From positions 248,001 to 312,000 of the forward strand of contig CAZVBQ010000002.1 of the NCBI GenBank assembly GCA_964625575.1: a stretch of 64,000 nucleotides of DNA, in the 5' to 3' direction. The position numbers were made by a program, and so were the translations under genes. Below, piece by piece: positions 9,057 through 16,830 of this stretch; position 1 is the first letter of the stretch; each line of letters opens with the position of its first letter. This DNA comes from UTCHB3 sp964625575. Its GTDB lineage: Bacteria > Bacteroidota > Ignavibacteria > Ignavibacteriales > Ignavibacteriaceae. Under the pieces are notes generated by a model. It was not told the DNA's origin. It did no database searches and worked only from the letters and a program-made list of their open reading frames with translations.

Positions 9057-9128
9057 TTGTCAAATATTGCACGCAATATGGCAAAAATTATCTTGACAAG
9101 TTGTCAAAAATTTACTATTTTTTGACAT
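9057..9128 (+). promoter_or_regulatory. Operator-rich promoter of the XRE-ImmA/PIN pair
   Basis: Upstream of the start at 9157 are a palindrome TTGACAA-G-TTGTCAA (9093-9107), single half-sites TTGTCAA (9057-9063) and TTGACAT (9122-9128), and a second palindrome ATATTGC-AC-GCAATAT (9064-9079). Such clustered half-sites fit autorepression by the HTH domain of the downstream protein. Confidence 0.5.
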
Positions 9129-9156
9129 AAGGTTTTAGAGAAACCACGGAGACGAG

Positions 9157-10257
9157 ATGAAAAAAAATGGTAAAAGATTAAACGAGCTAAGAAAGCTCAA
9201 CAGACTCACACTCAAAGAAGTGGGATCAAAATTGGGTGTGGATATTTCTTTGGTATCCCGCTGGGAGAATGATGAAAGGCAGCCTAACAATAATCAATTG
9301 GTCGAACTTGCCCGTTTGTTCGGAGTTACACTAAACTTCCTTTTCGATGGTCAAGAACTTGTAGCGGTCAATTTCCGGACCACTCTTCCGAAGGATTCTG
9401 AAGAGTACAAGGCTCTCACAAAGGTCTATCTCGAAGCGTTGCAAAACGCGTCCGGGGTTAAGAGAATTATGTCCGGATCGAAGCGCAAGATTTCGGCGCA
9501 GATGCCGTCTTTCAAGGTGGACTCAATGGATGAAATACCCGGGATAGTTTCCCAGATAAAAGATTTTTACCGGCTGAACAATATTGTTTCATTGGATGAA
9601 CTTAAAGGCGCTCTCAGGGATAAGGGTGTGTTTATTTTCGAATGGCTGATGCCGCATCGTGTTTCCGGATTTACGGTTTCGGGTGAGTGCAAAGTCATTT
9701 ACCTTAACCACGCCCACACACCGGAAAGAAGATTGTTTACTTTGGCGCATGAACTCGGACATTTGCTTTTACACTCTGATCAGCCGGAGTGCTCTTTTGA
9801 GTCAAATCTCGCCAGAAGGACACAGCCTGAAAAAGAAGCCAATACTTTCGCGAATGAATTGCTGCTTTCTGATGTAAATCTGAAAAAACTTGTCAGGGAG
9901 AGCGGGACGAGGTTAAAAAATCCCGCGGTTCTAAAATCAATAGCCGGGGTATTTAACATTTCCCCTGACGCGCTCTTTTACAGGTTGATGCAGCACAGAT
10001 TTTTCTCACCGGTTGAAAGGACGAACTTTGTAACCCCGTATCTTCCCCAAGAAGTTGATTTTACCTTCCGGGTGGTCAATATAGAAGATCAGGTCGATAA
10101 AGAGTACTTGACCACGGTTTATGCCGAATACATAGATGACGGTATATCTTTTACTAAATTGAGAGATCTGCTTTTTACTGACGAGAATACACTTTCTGAA
10201 TATCTGGATAAAATGGAGTCACTTATTGAAGACAACATCGGGAAGGATGATCATTGA
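9157..10257 (+). CDS. XRE-family HTH / ImmA-IrrE metallopeptidase, antitoxin-like
   Basis: 366 aa. Residues 5-60 are an XRE-type helix-turn-helix ('LNELRKLNRLTLKEVGSKLG', 'SLVSRWENDERQP'). Residues 180-260 are an ImmA/IrrE zinc peptidase with HELGH at 198-202 and Glu-rich helices after it ('EKEANTFANELLL'). ATGA overlap with the PIN-domain gene shows translational coupling. Proteins of this build repress their own promoter and, in phages and ICEs, cut a partner repressor. Here the layout is that of a toxin-antitoxin or stress module in which this protein is the regulator. A good GGAGACGAG ribosome site precedes the ATG. Confidence 0.88.
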   Translation: MKKNGKRLNELRKLNRLTLKEVGSKLGVDISLVSRWENDERQPNNNQLVELARLFGVTLNFLFDGQELVAVNFRTTLPKDSEEYKALTKVYLEALQNASGVKRIMSGSKRKISAQMPSFKVDSMDEIPGIVSQIKDFYRLNNIVSLDELKGALRDKGVFIFEWLMPHRVSGFTVSGECKVIYLNHAHTPERRLFTLAHELGHLLLHSDQPECSFESNLARRTQPEKEANTFANELLLSDVNLKKLVRESGTRLKNPAVLKSIAGVFNISPDALFYRLMQHRFFSPVERTNFVTPYLPQEVDFTFRVVNIEDQVDKEYLTTVYAEYIDDGISFTKLRDLLFTDENTLSEYLDKMESLIEDNIGKDDH

Positions 10258-10781
10258 GTGAGAAAATCCCGGTTGTTATAGATACAACGGTACTGTTGAA
10301 TTTTTTTGAAAGGGTTACAACATTCAGAGAGAAATTACAGCAAATCCTCTTTGACAATTTTGAGGTTTACGCTCCGGGTTCTGTGATCCAGGAGGCAACC
10401 TCAAGCAGCAAAAGCAAAATTCAGCGGGATGAGATCGTCAAATGGGTGACGGAAATTTCCCCCGATTATGACAAACGCGCCCTTGATCAGGTAATTGATC
10501 TGAATAACAGGATCGACAGAGGTGAGATTGATGTTGTTCTTTGCGCGATTGAATCGGGTTACGCGATATCAACCGATGATCTGGCTGCAATTAAAGTCGC
10601 GAAAGAGAACAGTTTAACGAATCATGGAACGATTTCCTTGCTAAAATTAACCTTCGATGATGGGGTTTTTAGTAGCAAGGAAATCGAAACAATAATCGCG
10701 GAAATCCGTTCAAAAGGCGGAAGATTCAAAAACTTTAATAATATGACTTTTGAAGAGTACTATAAACAGTATCTAATTTAA
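10254..10781 (+). CDS. PIN-domain ribonuclease-like protein, toxin-like partner
   Basis: 175 aa, overlapping the XRE-ImmA gene by 4 bp. PIN-like acidic residues are visible: 'VVIDTTVLLNFFE' (first Asp, residues 7-19), 'DRGEIDVVLCAIESGYAISTDDLAAIKVA' region (Glu, Asp and the TDD motif, split here into 'GEIDVVLCAIE' and 'AISTDDLAAI'). PIN proteins cut single-stranded RNA with Mg2+ or Mn2+. The gene order (regulator first, nuclease second, coupled) suggests that the first protein neutralises or controls this one. The fold assignment rests on motif reading, not on a search. Confidence 0.75.
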   Translation: MSEKIPVVIDTTVLLNFFERVTTFREKLQQILFDNFEVYAPGSVIQEATSSSKSKIQRDEIVKWVTEISPDYDKRALDQVIDLNNRIDRGEIDVVLCAIESGYAISTDDLAAIKVAKENSLTNHGTISLLKLTFDDGVFSSKEIETIIAEIRSKGGRFKNFNNMTFEEYYKQYLI

Positions 10782-10794
10782 AAAATCAGCCATG

Positions 10795-11970
10795 TTAATC
10801 GGTTAACTGCCAGCCCATCAGAATCTCCCAGAAAACCTCCGCCCCAAGCTTAATGATGTCATCCCCAGGGAGGAATTTGGGGGTGTGGAGGCCGTGGTTC
10901 TCGCCGGTGGAGGTGCCGAGCCAGAACATGAAGGCGGGGTATTTCTTAGAGAAGAAACCGAAGTCCTCACCCGTGAAGCGGTAACCGCAATCGATGAATT
11001 TGTATTTCTTTTCGAGCACGGGTTTGAGGTGATCGTAAAGCCCGGCATCAACATTTACTTCGACGTATGGACTGTTATCGTAATTCAGTTTGCACTTTAC
11101 ACCCGTCTCGGCTTCAACTTCAACGGCTATTCTCTCCATCTCACCAAGGAACCAGCGGTAATCTTCAACCTTCAAAGCGCGGAGCGTGCCATCAAACTTT
11201 GCCGTCGGAGGAACAATGTTCCGGGCAATTCCGGAGGAGATCTTCCCGTAACCGAAAAGGATAGTCTTGCCCGACTTCTTCACGGCTTCCTTCGTTCGCT
11301 GGATGAAAAGCATCAGTCCGTCAAAAGCATTGATCCCTTTTTCGGGGAAGGCGACATGCGATTGCTTTCCGACGAAATCAATGGAGACAGCGTTTGACGC
11401 GGCGAAAAGAGTTCCCTTGGTGGAAGCGATCTCACCCTTCATAAAATCGTCGGTAACGTGCAGGGCGAAAGCCTTCGTGATGTTGAATTTGTCGAATATC
11501 CCCGTTTTTATCATGATATCGGCGCCACCTCCCCCTTCTTCGGCGGGCTGGAAAACGAAGATAATGTTCTGACCGGGTTTCTCCCTGGTCACACGGAGGA
11601 GGAAATCATAAAGTATTGAGGTGTGAACGTCGTGTCCGCACGCGTGCATCGCGCCATTGGTTGATGCCCAGGGAACTCCCGTTTCCTCAACCACGGGGAG
11701 CGCGTCGATGTCGGCACGGAACAGCAGGTAGGGGCCATTGTTCACGGTGTACTCAACCACAAGCCCCGTTTCCGTTGGCGTGTGGATCTTGACACCGGGC
11801 AGCAGTTCCACCTGTGACTTGATCAATTTAGTGGTCTCAAACTCCTTTAACGTGAGTTCTGGATTCGTGTGCAGCCTGTGCCGCAATTCAACGGGTTCAA
11901 GCGGCAGGTTCTCCTGTGCTTTCAACATTGAAAAAAGAAGTGTGGCCATAAAGAGAGTTTTAAGTTGCAT
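10795..11970 (-). CDS. Exported M20D-family amidohydrolase
   Basis: 391 aa. M20D signatures are present: 'HACGHDVHTS' (metal ligands), 'VFQPAEEGGGGADIMI' (catalytic Glu pair) and 'FTGEDFGFFS'. The family hydrolyses N-acyl or amide bonds of amino acids (hippurate, IAA-amino acids, N-acetyl-diaminopimelate). The N-terminus (LFMATLLFSMLKAQE) looks like a signal peptide, so the product may be periplasmic. Start and dapB stop share an A (TAATG), so the two are translationally coupled. That invites an N-acetyl-DAP deacetylase role, but an exported enzyme would not fit the cytoplasmic pathway. Confidence 0.88.
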   Translation of the reverse strand: MQLKTLFMATLLFSMLKAQENLPLEPVELRHRLHTNPELTLKEFETTKLIKSQVELLPGVKIHTPTETGLVVEYTVNNGPYLLFRADIDALPVVEETGVPWASTNGAMHACGHDVHTSILYDFLLRVTREKPGQNIIFVFQPAEEGGGGADIMIKTGIFDKFNITKAFALHVTDDFMKGEIASTKGTLFAASNAVSIDFVGKQSHVAFPEKGINAFDGLMLFIQRTKEAVKKSGKTILFGYGKISSGIARNIVPPTAKFDGTLRALKVEDYRWFLGEMERIAVEVEAETGVKCKLNYDNSPYVEVNVDAGLYDHLKPVLEKKYKFIDCGYRFTGEDFGFFSKKYPAFMFWLGTSTGENHGLHTPKFLPGDDIIKLGAEVFWEILMGWQLTD

Positions 11971-12626
11971 TATCCGTTGGATTCGTTGAAGAGAACATCG
12001 TTAAATGAATAAAAACCGGGGGCGGCAGAAAGCGCGAATTTTATCGCGATCAGCACCCCTTCCGCGTAAGTTCTTCTGCTTGTAACCGAGTGCTTCAGCG
12101 AAATGACCTCGCCAAGACCGCCGAACTGAACGGTGTGGTCACCCGGTACGTTTCCGAGACGAAGTGATGAGATGGGAACATTGCCACCGAGTTTCTCCCT
12201 GAGCATCAACGCGGTACCCGATGGCTTGTCCTTTTTTGATCTGTGGTGGGTTTCTGTGATCTCCACGTCCCACCCTTCAAGGTGCTGAGAGATAATATCA
12301 ACGCACTTGAGCATCACGTGCAACCCCTTGGAGTAGCTGAAACTTTGAACAACAACATTCTTTGAGGCGATGTTTTTCAGGCGGGCGATCTGGTCGCCGG
12401 TGATTCCGGTGGTGCCGATCACGAGTGGTGTGTTGAACTTCTCCTGCCAGTGCAGAACGGTATCGAAAACCTCGGGTTGCGAAAAATCGATAAGAACCTC
12501 GGGGGTGGAGTCGTGTCTGAGACCGCCGAGGTCGAGAGTGAAGACACATTCATGTCCATTTTCACTAAAAACTGTTTTGATCTCCTGCCCCATTTTCCCG
12601 GAGGCGCCGATCAGTCCATATTTCAT
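11970..12626 (-). CDS. dapB: 4-hydroxy-tetrahydrodipicolinate reductase
   Basis: 218 aa, shorter than the usual 240-270. Dinucleotide-binding 'YGLIGASGKMGQEI' at the N-terminus and the signature 'ETHHRSKKDKPSGTAL' (catalytic His and Lys, substrate contacts) in the middle. It reduces the dapA product with NAD(P)H in lysine and peptidoglycan-precursor synthesis. It is followed without a gap by the M20D amidohydrolase. No dapA lies in the window. Confidence 0.94.
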   Translation of the reverse strand: MKYGLIGASGKMGQEIKTVFSENGHECVFTLDLGGLRHDSTPEVLIDFSQPEVFDTVLHWQEKFNTPLVIGTTGITGDQIARLKNIASKNVVVQSFSYSKGLHVMLKCVDIISQHLEGWDVEITETHHRSKKDKPSGTALMLREKLGGNVPISSLRLGNVPGDHTVQFGGLGEVISLKHSVTSRRTYAEGVLIAIKFALSAAPGFYSFNDVLFNESNG

Positions 12627-13032
12627 ATTATTTTCTCACTTTGTTAATTGCTGTCGCGAGTTGATCGCGGGACTGCCGGGAGAAATGCCCCGGTGGAAGT
12701 CTCACGAAATGTTGCGTGTGGTTCACTCCGCGCGCGTGGAACAAGGGATTATAACCCCAAACAATACTAAATTGCCAAGACCAAATATAGTTATTAGCTT
12801 AAGAAATTGTTTGGTTAAAAGTTAAGTTGTGGCTTTCAGTGAACTCACAGGACCGGCGGGCAGCACTTCCTAAAGTTGTATGTCTGATCGGTGAAACGGT
12901 CACTCCGATGCAGCAGTGCTTGTCATGCGCCACCAAACCGGCACCAAGATGCAGGAAAAAGCACCAAGCTGGCACCAAGATTTGGAATTTTGCACCAAGT
13001 GTTGTACATTTTGGCGTCAGACAAGGTGAATT
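12627..13032. other. 406-bp intergenic region with repeated GCACCAAG words
   Basis: No convincing gene. GCACCAAG occurs four times between about 12940 and 13000. Read from 12925, these words encode 'MRHQTGTKMQEKAPSWHQDL', which resembles the HQVGTK-type linker repeats that precede the C-terminal domain in some AlbA_2 ATP-binding proteins. That frame ends just before the next start codon. It may be a degraded remnant of a paralogue, or an operator array. Confidence 0.4.
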
Positions 13033-14520
13033 ATGGAAATTGAAGATGTACTTCAGCAACCTGAAGGCAAGAGACTTGAGTTCAAAGAGAGAATCACCTC
13101 CAGGGAAGGTATCGCGAAGACTGTTGTAGCGTTCAGCAATATCGCCGGGGGTGAGATATATATTGGCGTCGAGGACGGCACGAAGAAAGTCATTGGCGTC
13201 CCGGAGGATGAGGTTTCCAAACTGGAGGAAAAGCTCGCCAATTCACTCTATGATCTGGTCTATCCCAAGGTGACTCCTGATATTTCGATCGTGAATGTGG
13301 GAGGAAAGTACCTGATCAGGGTGACGGTATATCCGGGGGCAAATCCACCATACTATCTGGGGTCATCCGGGAAGATTAAAGGAACCTTCGTGCGGATCGG
13401 ATCGGTGAACCAGCCGGCAAGTGAGGAAATTCTGCTTGAACTTGAGCGGAAAAAGAGAAATATCCCGTTTGATACAACTCCGGTGTTTGACTTGCAGCCA
13501 TCCGGGCTTGATCTAAAGGCTTTTCTCGATGAATATGAAGCTAAAACGGGTGAAACCGCGGACGAGACGACACTTCGGAAACTCGGACTGATAAAAGAAG
13601 ACCGTGGTGAATTGGTGCCAACAATAGCCGCTCTGCTGCTTTCCGGTGGTGAAGTGAAGCAGGAACACTTCCCGTTTGCTGTGATCGAATGTGCCGCGTT
13701 CAAAGGGAATGACCTCTCGACAACCCTCGACAGCAGAACAATCGATTCAGAATTGGTGCATCAGCCTGAAGAGGCGCTCGCGTTTGTTCAAAGAAACATC
13801 AGGATGGCCTCAAAGGTGGAAGGGCTTTACCGGAGTGAAAAATGGGAGTACCCCTTGACCGCCGTGAGAGAACTGATCATCAACGCGATTGTTCACAGGG
13901 ATTATTCACTCTCAGGCAGATACATCAAATTGGCGATCTACGACGATATGATCGAAATAACCAGCCCCGGGTACCTTCCCGGCACTCTCGATCCGGGACA
14001 CCTTGGGACGGGGATATCCGAACTCAGAAATAAAGTCATTGGTCCTGTTTTTAAGAAACTGAAGTTGATAGAACAGTGGGGAACCGGTTTTAAAAAGGTC
14101 AAGGAAGAGTTAAAGAACTATCCAGAACTCGAGCTGAGAATCTCCGAGCCGAACATGTCGTTTCAGGTGCAATTGGTTAAAAAAGACTTGTACGATCACA
14201 ACAGCGGCTCGTCCGGTCAAATTGATCTCATAAGAGAGGTGAATCCGTGGCGAATGAAAACACCTGAGGGAATCACGCGGGATCCCGTTCTTATCGAGGT
14301 TTTAAAGCTGTGTCTGCAACCTGTTTCACTCGCGGAGCTGATGGAGCAAACAGGCAAAAAAGATAAAACAAAGTTCAGACAGAAATACATTAAGCCTTAT
14401 CTGAACAAATATATCATGCAAACAGAACCTGAAAAAACAAAAAGCCCGAATCAGAAGTATTACCTTTCAGGTCCGGGCAAAGATCTGCTGGAAGATGTTC
14501 TTACTTCTTCTCGAACTTGA
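13033..14520 (+). CDS. AlbA_2 (Schlafen-like) ATP-binding DNA-binding protein
   Basis: 495 aa. N-terminal AlbA_2 domain (about 5-125: 'EGKRLEFKERITSREGIAKT', 'GGEIYIGVEDGTKKVIGV'). A GHKL-like ATP-binding region follows (about 260-360: 'AVRELIINAIVHRDYSLSG', 'IEITSPGYLPGTL', 'GISELRNKVIGPVF', 'QWGTGFKKV'). The C-terminus is a winged-helix-like segment ('LMEQTGKKDKTKFRQKYIKP'). These proteins are annotated as putative transcriptional regulators or RecG-like helicases; their real activity is unknown. The 3' end overlaps msrB, on the other strand, by 20 bp. Confidence 0.85.
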   Translation: MEIEDVLQQPEGKRLEFKERITSREGIAKTVVAFSNIAGGEIYIGVEDGTKKVIGVPEDEVSKLEEKLANSLYDLVYPKVTPDISIVNVGGKYLIRVTVYPGANPPYYLGSSGKIKGTFVRIGSVNQPASEEILLELERKKRNIPFDTTPVFDLQPSGLDLKAFLDEYEAKTGETADETTLRKLGLIKEDRGELVPTIAALLLSGGEVKQEHFPFAVIECAAFKGNDLSTTLDSRTIDSELVHQPEEALAFVQRNIRMASKVEGLYRSEKWEYPLTAVRELIINAIVHRDYSLSGRYIKLAIYDDMIEITSPGYLPGTLDPGHLGTGISELRNKVIGPVFKKLKLIEQWGTGFKKVKEELKNYPELELRISEPNMSFQVQLVKKDLYDHNSGSSGQIDLIREVNPWRMKTPEGITRDPVLIEVLKLCLQPVSLAELMEQTGKKDKTKFRQKYIKPYLNKYIMQTEPEKTKSPNQKYYLSGPGKDLLEDVLTSSRT

Positions 14521-15040
14521 GGGAGACGGAATTGATGCAGTACCTTAGTCCCGTGGGTTTGGGTCCATCGTTAAAAACGTGCCCGAGGTGCGCGCCGCAA
14601 CGGTCGCAAGTGACTTCGGTGCGGATCATTCCAAAAGTATAATCGGAGTGCTCGGCTATTATGCCGCTGTCTTTTGGGGCGTAAAAGCTGGGCCACCCGC
14701 AGTGGGAATCAAATTTGGTGTCTGACACAAAAAGCTCCTCACCGCACGCGGCGCATTTATAAACTCCGTTCTCCTTGTGATCCCAATATTCACCGGTGTA
14801 AGGGCGCTCGGTGCCTTTCTCGCGCATTATGTAAAACTGTTCATCAGTAAGCAACTTTTTCCACTCCGCTTCACTTTTAACTATCTTCTCTTTCATACCA
14901 TTTCCTTTATTATCCTTAGCCAATGAATCCCTGCCAACCACAGCCGCGAGCGCGACCTGTTCTTTCTTGCTGCAGGAAACAAAAACTGCCGCAGCTATGA
15001 GCAGGAACAAGAAACCGAAAAACAAAAAATGCTTCAGCAA
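14501..15040 (-). CDS. msrB: Peptide-methionine (R)-S-oxide reductase, lipoprotein form
   Basis: About 179 aa from a TTG at 15040, which has GAGG five bases upstream; an ATG at 15082 would add 14 residues without a ribosome site. The lipobox 'FVSCSKK' follows a hydrophobic stretch, so the enzyme is probably membrane-anchored in the periplasm. The MsrB domain is complete: zinc ligands 'YKCAACGEEL' and 'VTCDRCGAHLGHVF', catalytic Cys in 'RYCINSVSLKF'. It reduces methionine-R-sulfoxide in oxidised envelope proteins. Confidence 0.92.
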   Translation of the reverse strand: MLKHFLFFGFLFLLIAAAVFVSCSKKEQVALAAVVGRDSLAKDNKGNGMKEKIVKSEAEWKKLLTDEQFYIMREKGTERPYTGEYWDHKENGVYKCAACGEELFVSDTKFDSHCGWPSFYAPKDSGIIAEHSDYTFGMIRTEVTCDRCGAHLGHVFNDGPKPTGLRYCINSVSLKFEKK

Positions 15041-15123
15041 TTCAACCTCAATTAAACAAAGAAAAACGTGAAAACTGTTCAAAAAGTTATTTATAAATAT
15101 AAAGCAATATTAATCATGATTCC

Positions 15124-15280
15124 AACCTTAAAAAGAAGGTAAAAACCATTGATCAAAAATATAATTAAATTCCTTAAGTAATTAAGTTATTAAGGTTGTG
15201 ACGCTTATATTTTAAAATTGTTTAGGAAGATCATAGCCAAAATTGAGATTTAACCCGGTTAAACCTTAGAAATTAAGGTT
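15124..15280 (+). promoter_or_regulatory. Cluster of palindromes upstream of glnA
   Basis: The 268-bp AT-rich gap before glnA contains TTTAACC-C-GGTTAAA (15249-15263), AACCTTA-N5-TAAGGTT (15262-15280), CCTTAA (15172-15177) facing TTAAGG (15190-15195), and a lone AACCTTA (15124-15130). The first two overlap by two bases. The repeated AACCTTA word suggests binding sites for a nitrogen regulator, which is not identified. Confidence 0.45.
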
Positions 15281-15350
15281 AGGGCGGTTTTAAAGTGACG
15301 AAATTTTATATTAATTTTACGATTCGGATAGATACAAATACGAGACAACA

Positions 15351-16733
15351 ATGACAATAGAACACCTCGCCCGCTGCAACAGAATGATCGAAGAGCAGGG
15401 GATCGAAGTAATTGACCTTAAAGCGATCGACCTTACCGGCCGGCTCCACCATATTTCACTCCCCGTACGCCCGGGGATACTCGAGAAACTGACCACTGAA
15501 GGTGTTGGTTTTGACGCTTCCAGCTACGGCTTCGCGAAGGTTGAAAACAGCGACATGGTTCAGATCCCCGACCTTTCAACCGCGCGGATCGACCTTTTCA
15601 GGGATGCCCCCACGCTTAGTTTTTACTCAACCGTCCATTTAACGGATGAGGAAAGAACCCCGTTTTCGCAAGACGGGCGCTACATGGCGAAAAAAGTGGA
15701 AGCACTTCTGAAAGAGTACACCGGTGCTGATAAATCGATGTGGGGACCTGAATTTGAGTTCTACATCTTTTCAAAAGCAAGATTTGACCAGCGCACCGCG
15801 TCATCTTATTACGAGATCGAACACGCCGAGGAATTTCACCGGAATGCCTACCATGCCGCGAATCCCTTCGATGTTTATGATGACTTCCGTGACAAGGCGT
15901 GCAGCCTGCTGAAACAGTCGGGTGTCGAAGTTAAATATCACCACCACGAAGTGGGTGAAAGGGGTCAGCAGGAAATTGAAACTTATTTCTCAGACCTTCT
16001 GACCACTGCCGACAATATAATCACTTCAAAATACGTGTTGATGAACTTCGCGCGCCAGCAAAACCTCTACATTACATTCATGCCGAAACCGATGTACCAG
16101 CAGGCCGGAAACGGGATGCACGTTCACCTTTATCTTACGAAGGACGGCAAAAATGCCTTCTATGAAAAAGGGAAATACGCAAACATGAACGACCTCGCAA
16201 GGTACTTCATGGGTGGAATCCTCAAGCATGGAGCAGCGCTTTCAGCTTTCACCAATCCATCCACGAACTCGTATAAGAGACTCGTACCCGGATTTGAAGC
16301 TCCTGTGGTTCTGACTTACGGTCAGGGGAACCGCGCTTCAGCGATCCGCATCCCAAGATATATCAGCAACCCGGATGAGACACGGTTTGAATACAGGCCG
16401 CCTGATGCCACCGCGAATCCGTATCTTGCCCTGAGTGCCATAATTCTCGCGGGAATTGACGGCGTAGTGAAGAAGATCGATCCCGAAAAAGAAGGTTTTG
16501 GCCCCTCTGAAACCATCGACATGAGCGACCGGAACAAAGAGCGCCTGCACTTCCTGCCGAGAAACCTTGATGAAGCTCTCGACGCTCTTGAACTGGATAA
16601 CGAATTCCTCAAACTGGGCGGCGTGTTCACCGATCAGCTCATCAATCAGTGGATAAAACTGAAACACGATGATATAGCGGCGATTGGCACAATGCCTCAT
16701 CCGTTCGAATTCAAGATGTATTTCAACTTGTAA
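15351..16733 (+). CDS. glnA: Glutamine synthetase, type I
   Basis: 460 aa. GS-I signatures: 'GVGFDASSYGF' in the N-terminal beta-grasp, 'MWGPEFEFYIF' (metal-binding Glu), 'YHHHEVGERGQQEIE', 'GNGMHVHLYL', 'NPSTNSYKRLVPGFEAP' and 'ASAIRIPRY'. It makes glutamine from glutamate, ammonia and ATP. The region that carries the adenylylation tyrosine (NLYDLP) in GSI-beta enzymes reads 'ERLHFLPRNLDEAL' here, with no tyrosine, so control by adenylylation is unlikely. The gene stands alone with its own palindrome-rich leader and a terminator. Confidence 0.95.
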   Translation: MTIEHLARCNRMIEEQGIEVIDLKAIDLTGRLHHISLPVRPGILEKLTTEGVGFDASSYGFAKVENSDMVQIPDLSTARIDLFRDAPTLSFYSTVHLTDEERTPFSQDGRYMAKKVEALLKEYTGADKSMWGPEFEFYIFSKARFDQRTASSYYEIEHAEEFHRNAYHAANPFDVYDDFRDKACSLLKQSGVEVKYHHHEVGERGQQEIETYFSDLLTTADNIITSKYVLMNFARQQNLYITFMPKPMYQQAGNGMHVHLYLTKDGKNAFYEKGKYANMNDLARYFMGGILKHGAALSAFTNPSTNSYKRLVPGFEAPVVLTYGQGNRASAIRIPRYISNPDETRFEYRPPDATANPYLALSAIILAGIDGVVKKIDPEKEGFGPSETIDMSDRNKERLHFLPRNLDEALDALELDNEFLKLGGVFTDQLINQWIKLKHDDIAAIGTMPHPFEFKMYFNL

Positions 16734-16772
16734 AAACCAAAAACCGGCCCGCATACGGACGGTAGATCAATG

Positions 16773-16830
16773 AAGGCAGCACGGTTGTTTCTCCTCGGAA
16801 CATATTTAGACAGTGCTGCCTTTTTTATTT
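16773..16830 (+). terminator. Terminator of glnA
   Basis: GGCAGCAC (16775-16782) pairs with GTGCTGCC (16813-16820), followed by six T (16821-16826). The 30-nt loop is long. It also lies at the 3' end of the convergent phosphoesterase gene. Confidence 0.8.

Noticed and set aside
7938..12626. Lysine riboswitch or T-box before asd or dapB
   Set aside because: No leader with the expected conserved elements was seen upstream of either gene.
12827..13129. 100-aa frame overlapping the AlbA_2 gene start
   Set aside because: No family resemblance, overlaps a well supported gene in another frame, and no ribosome site.
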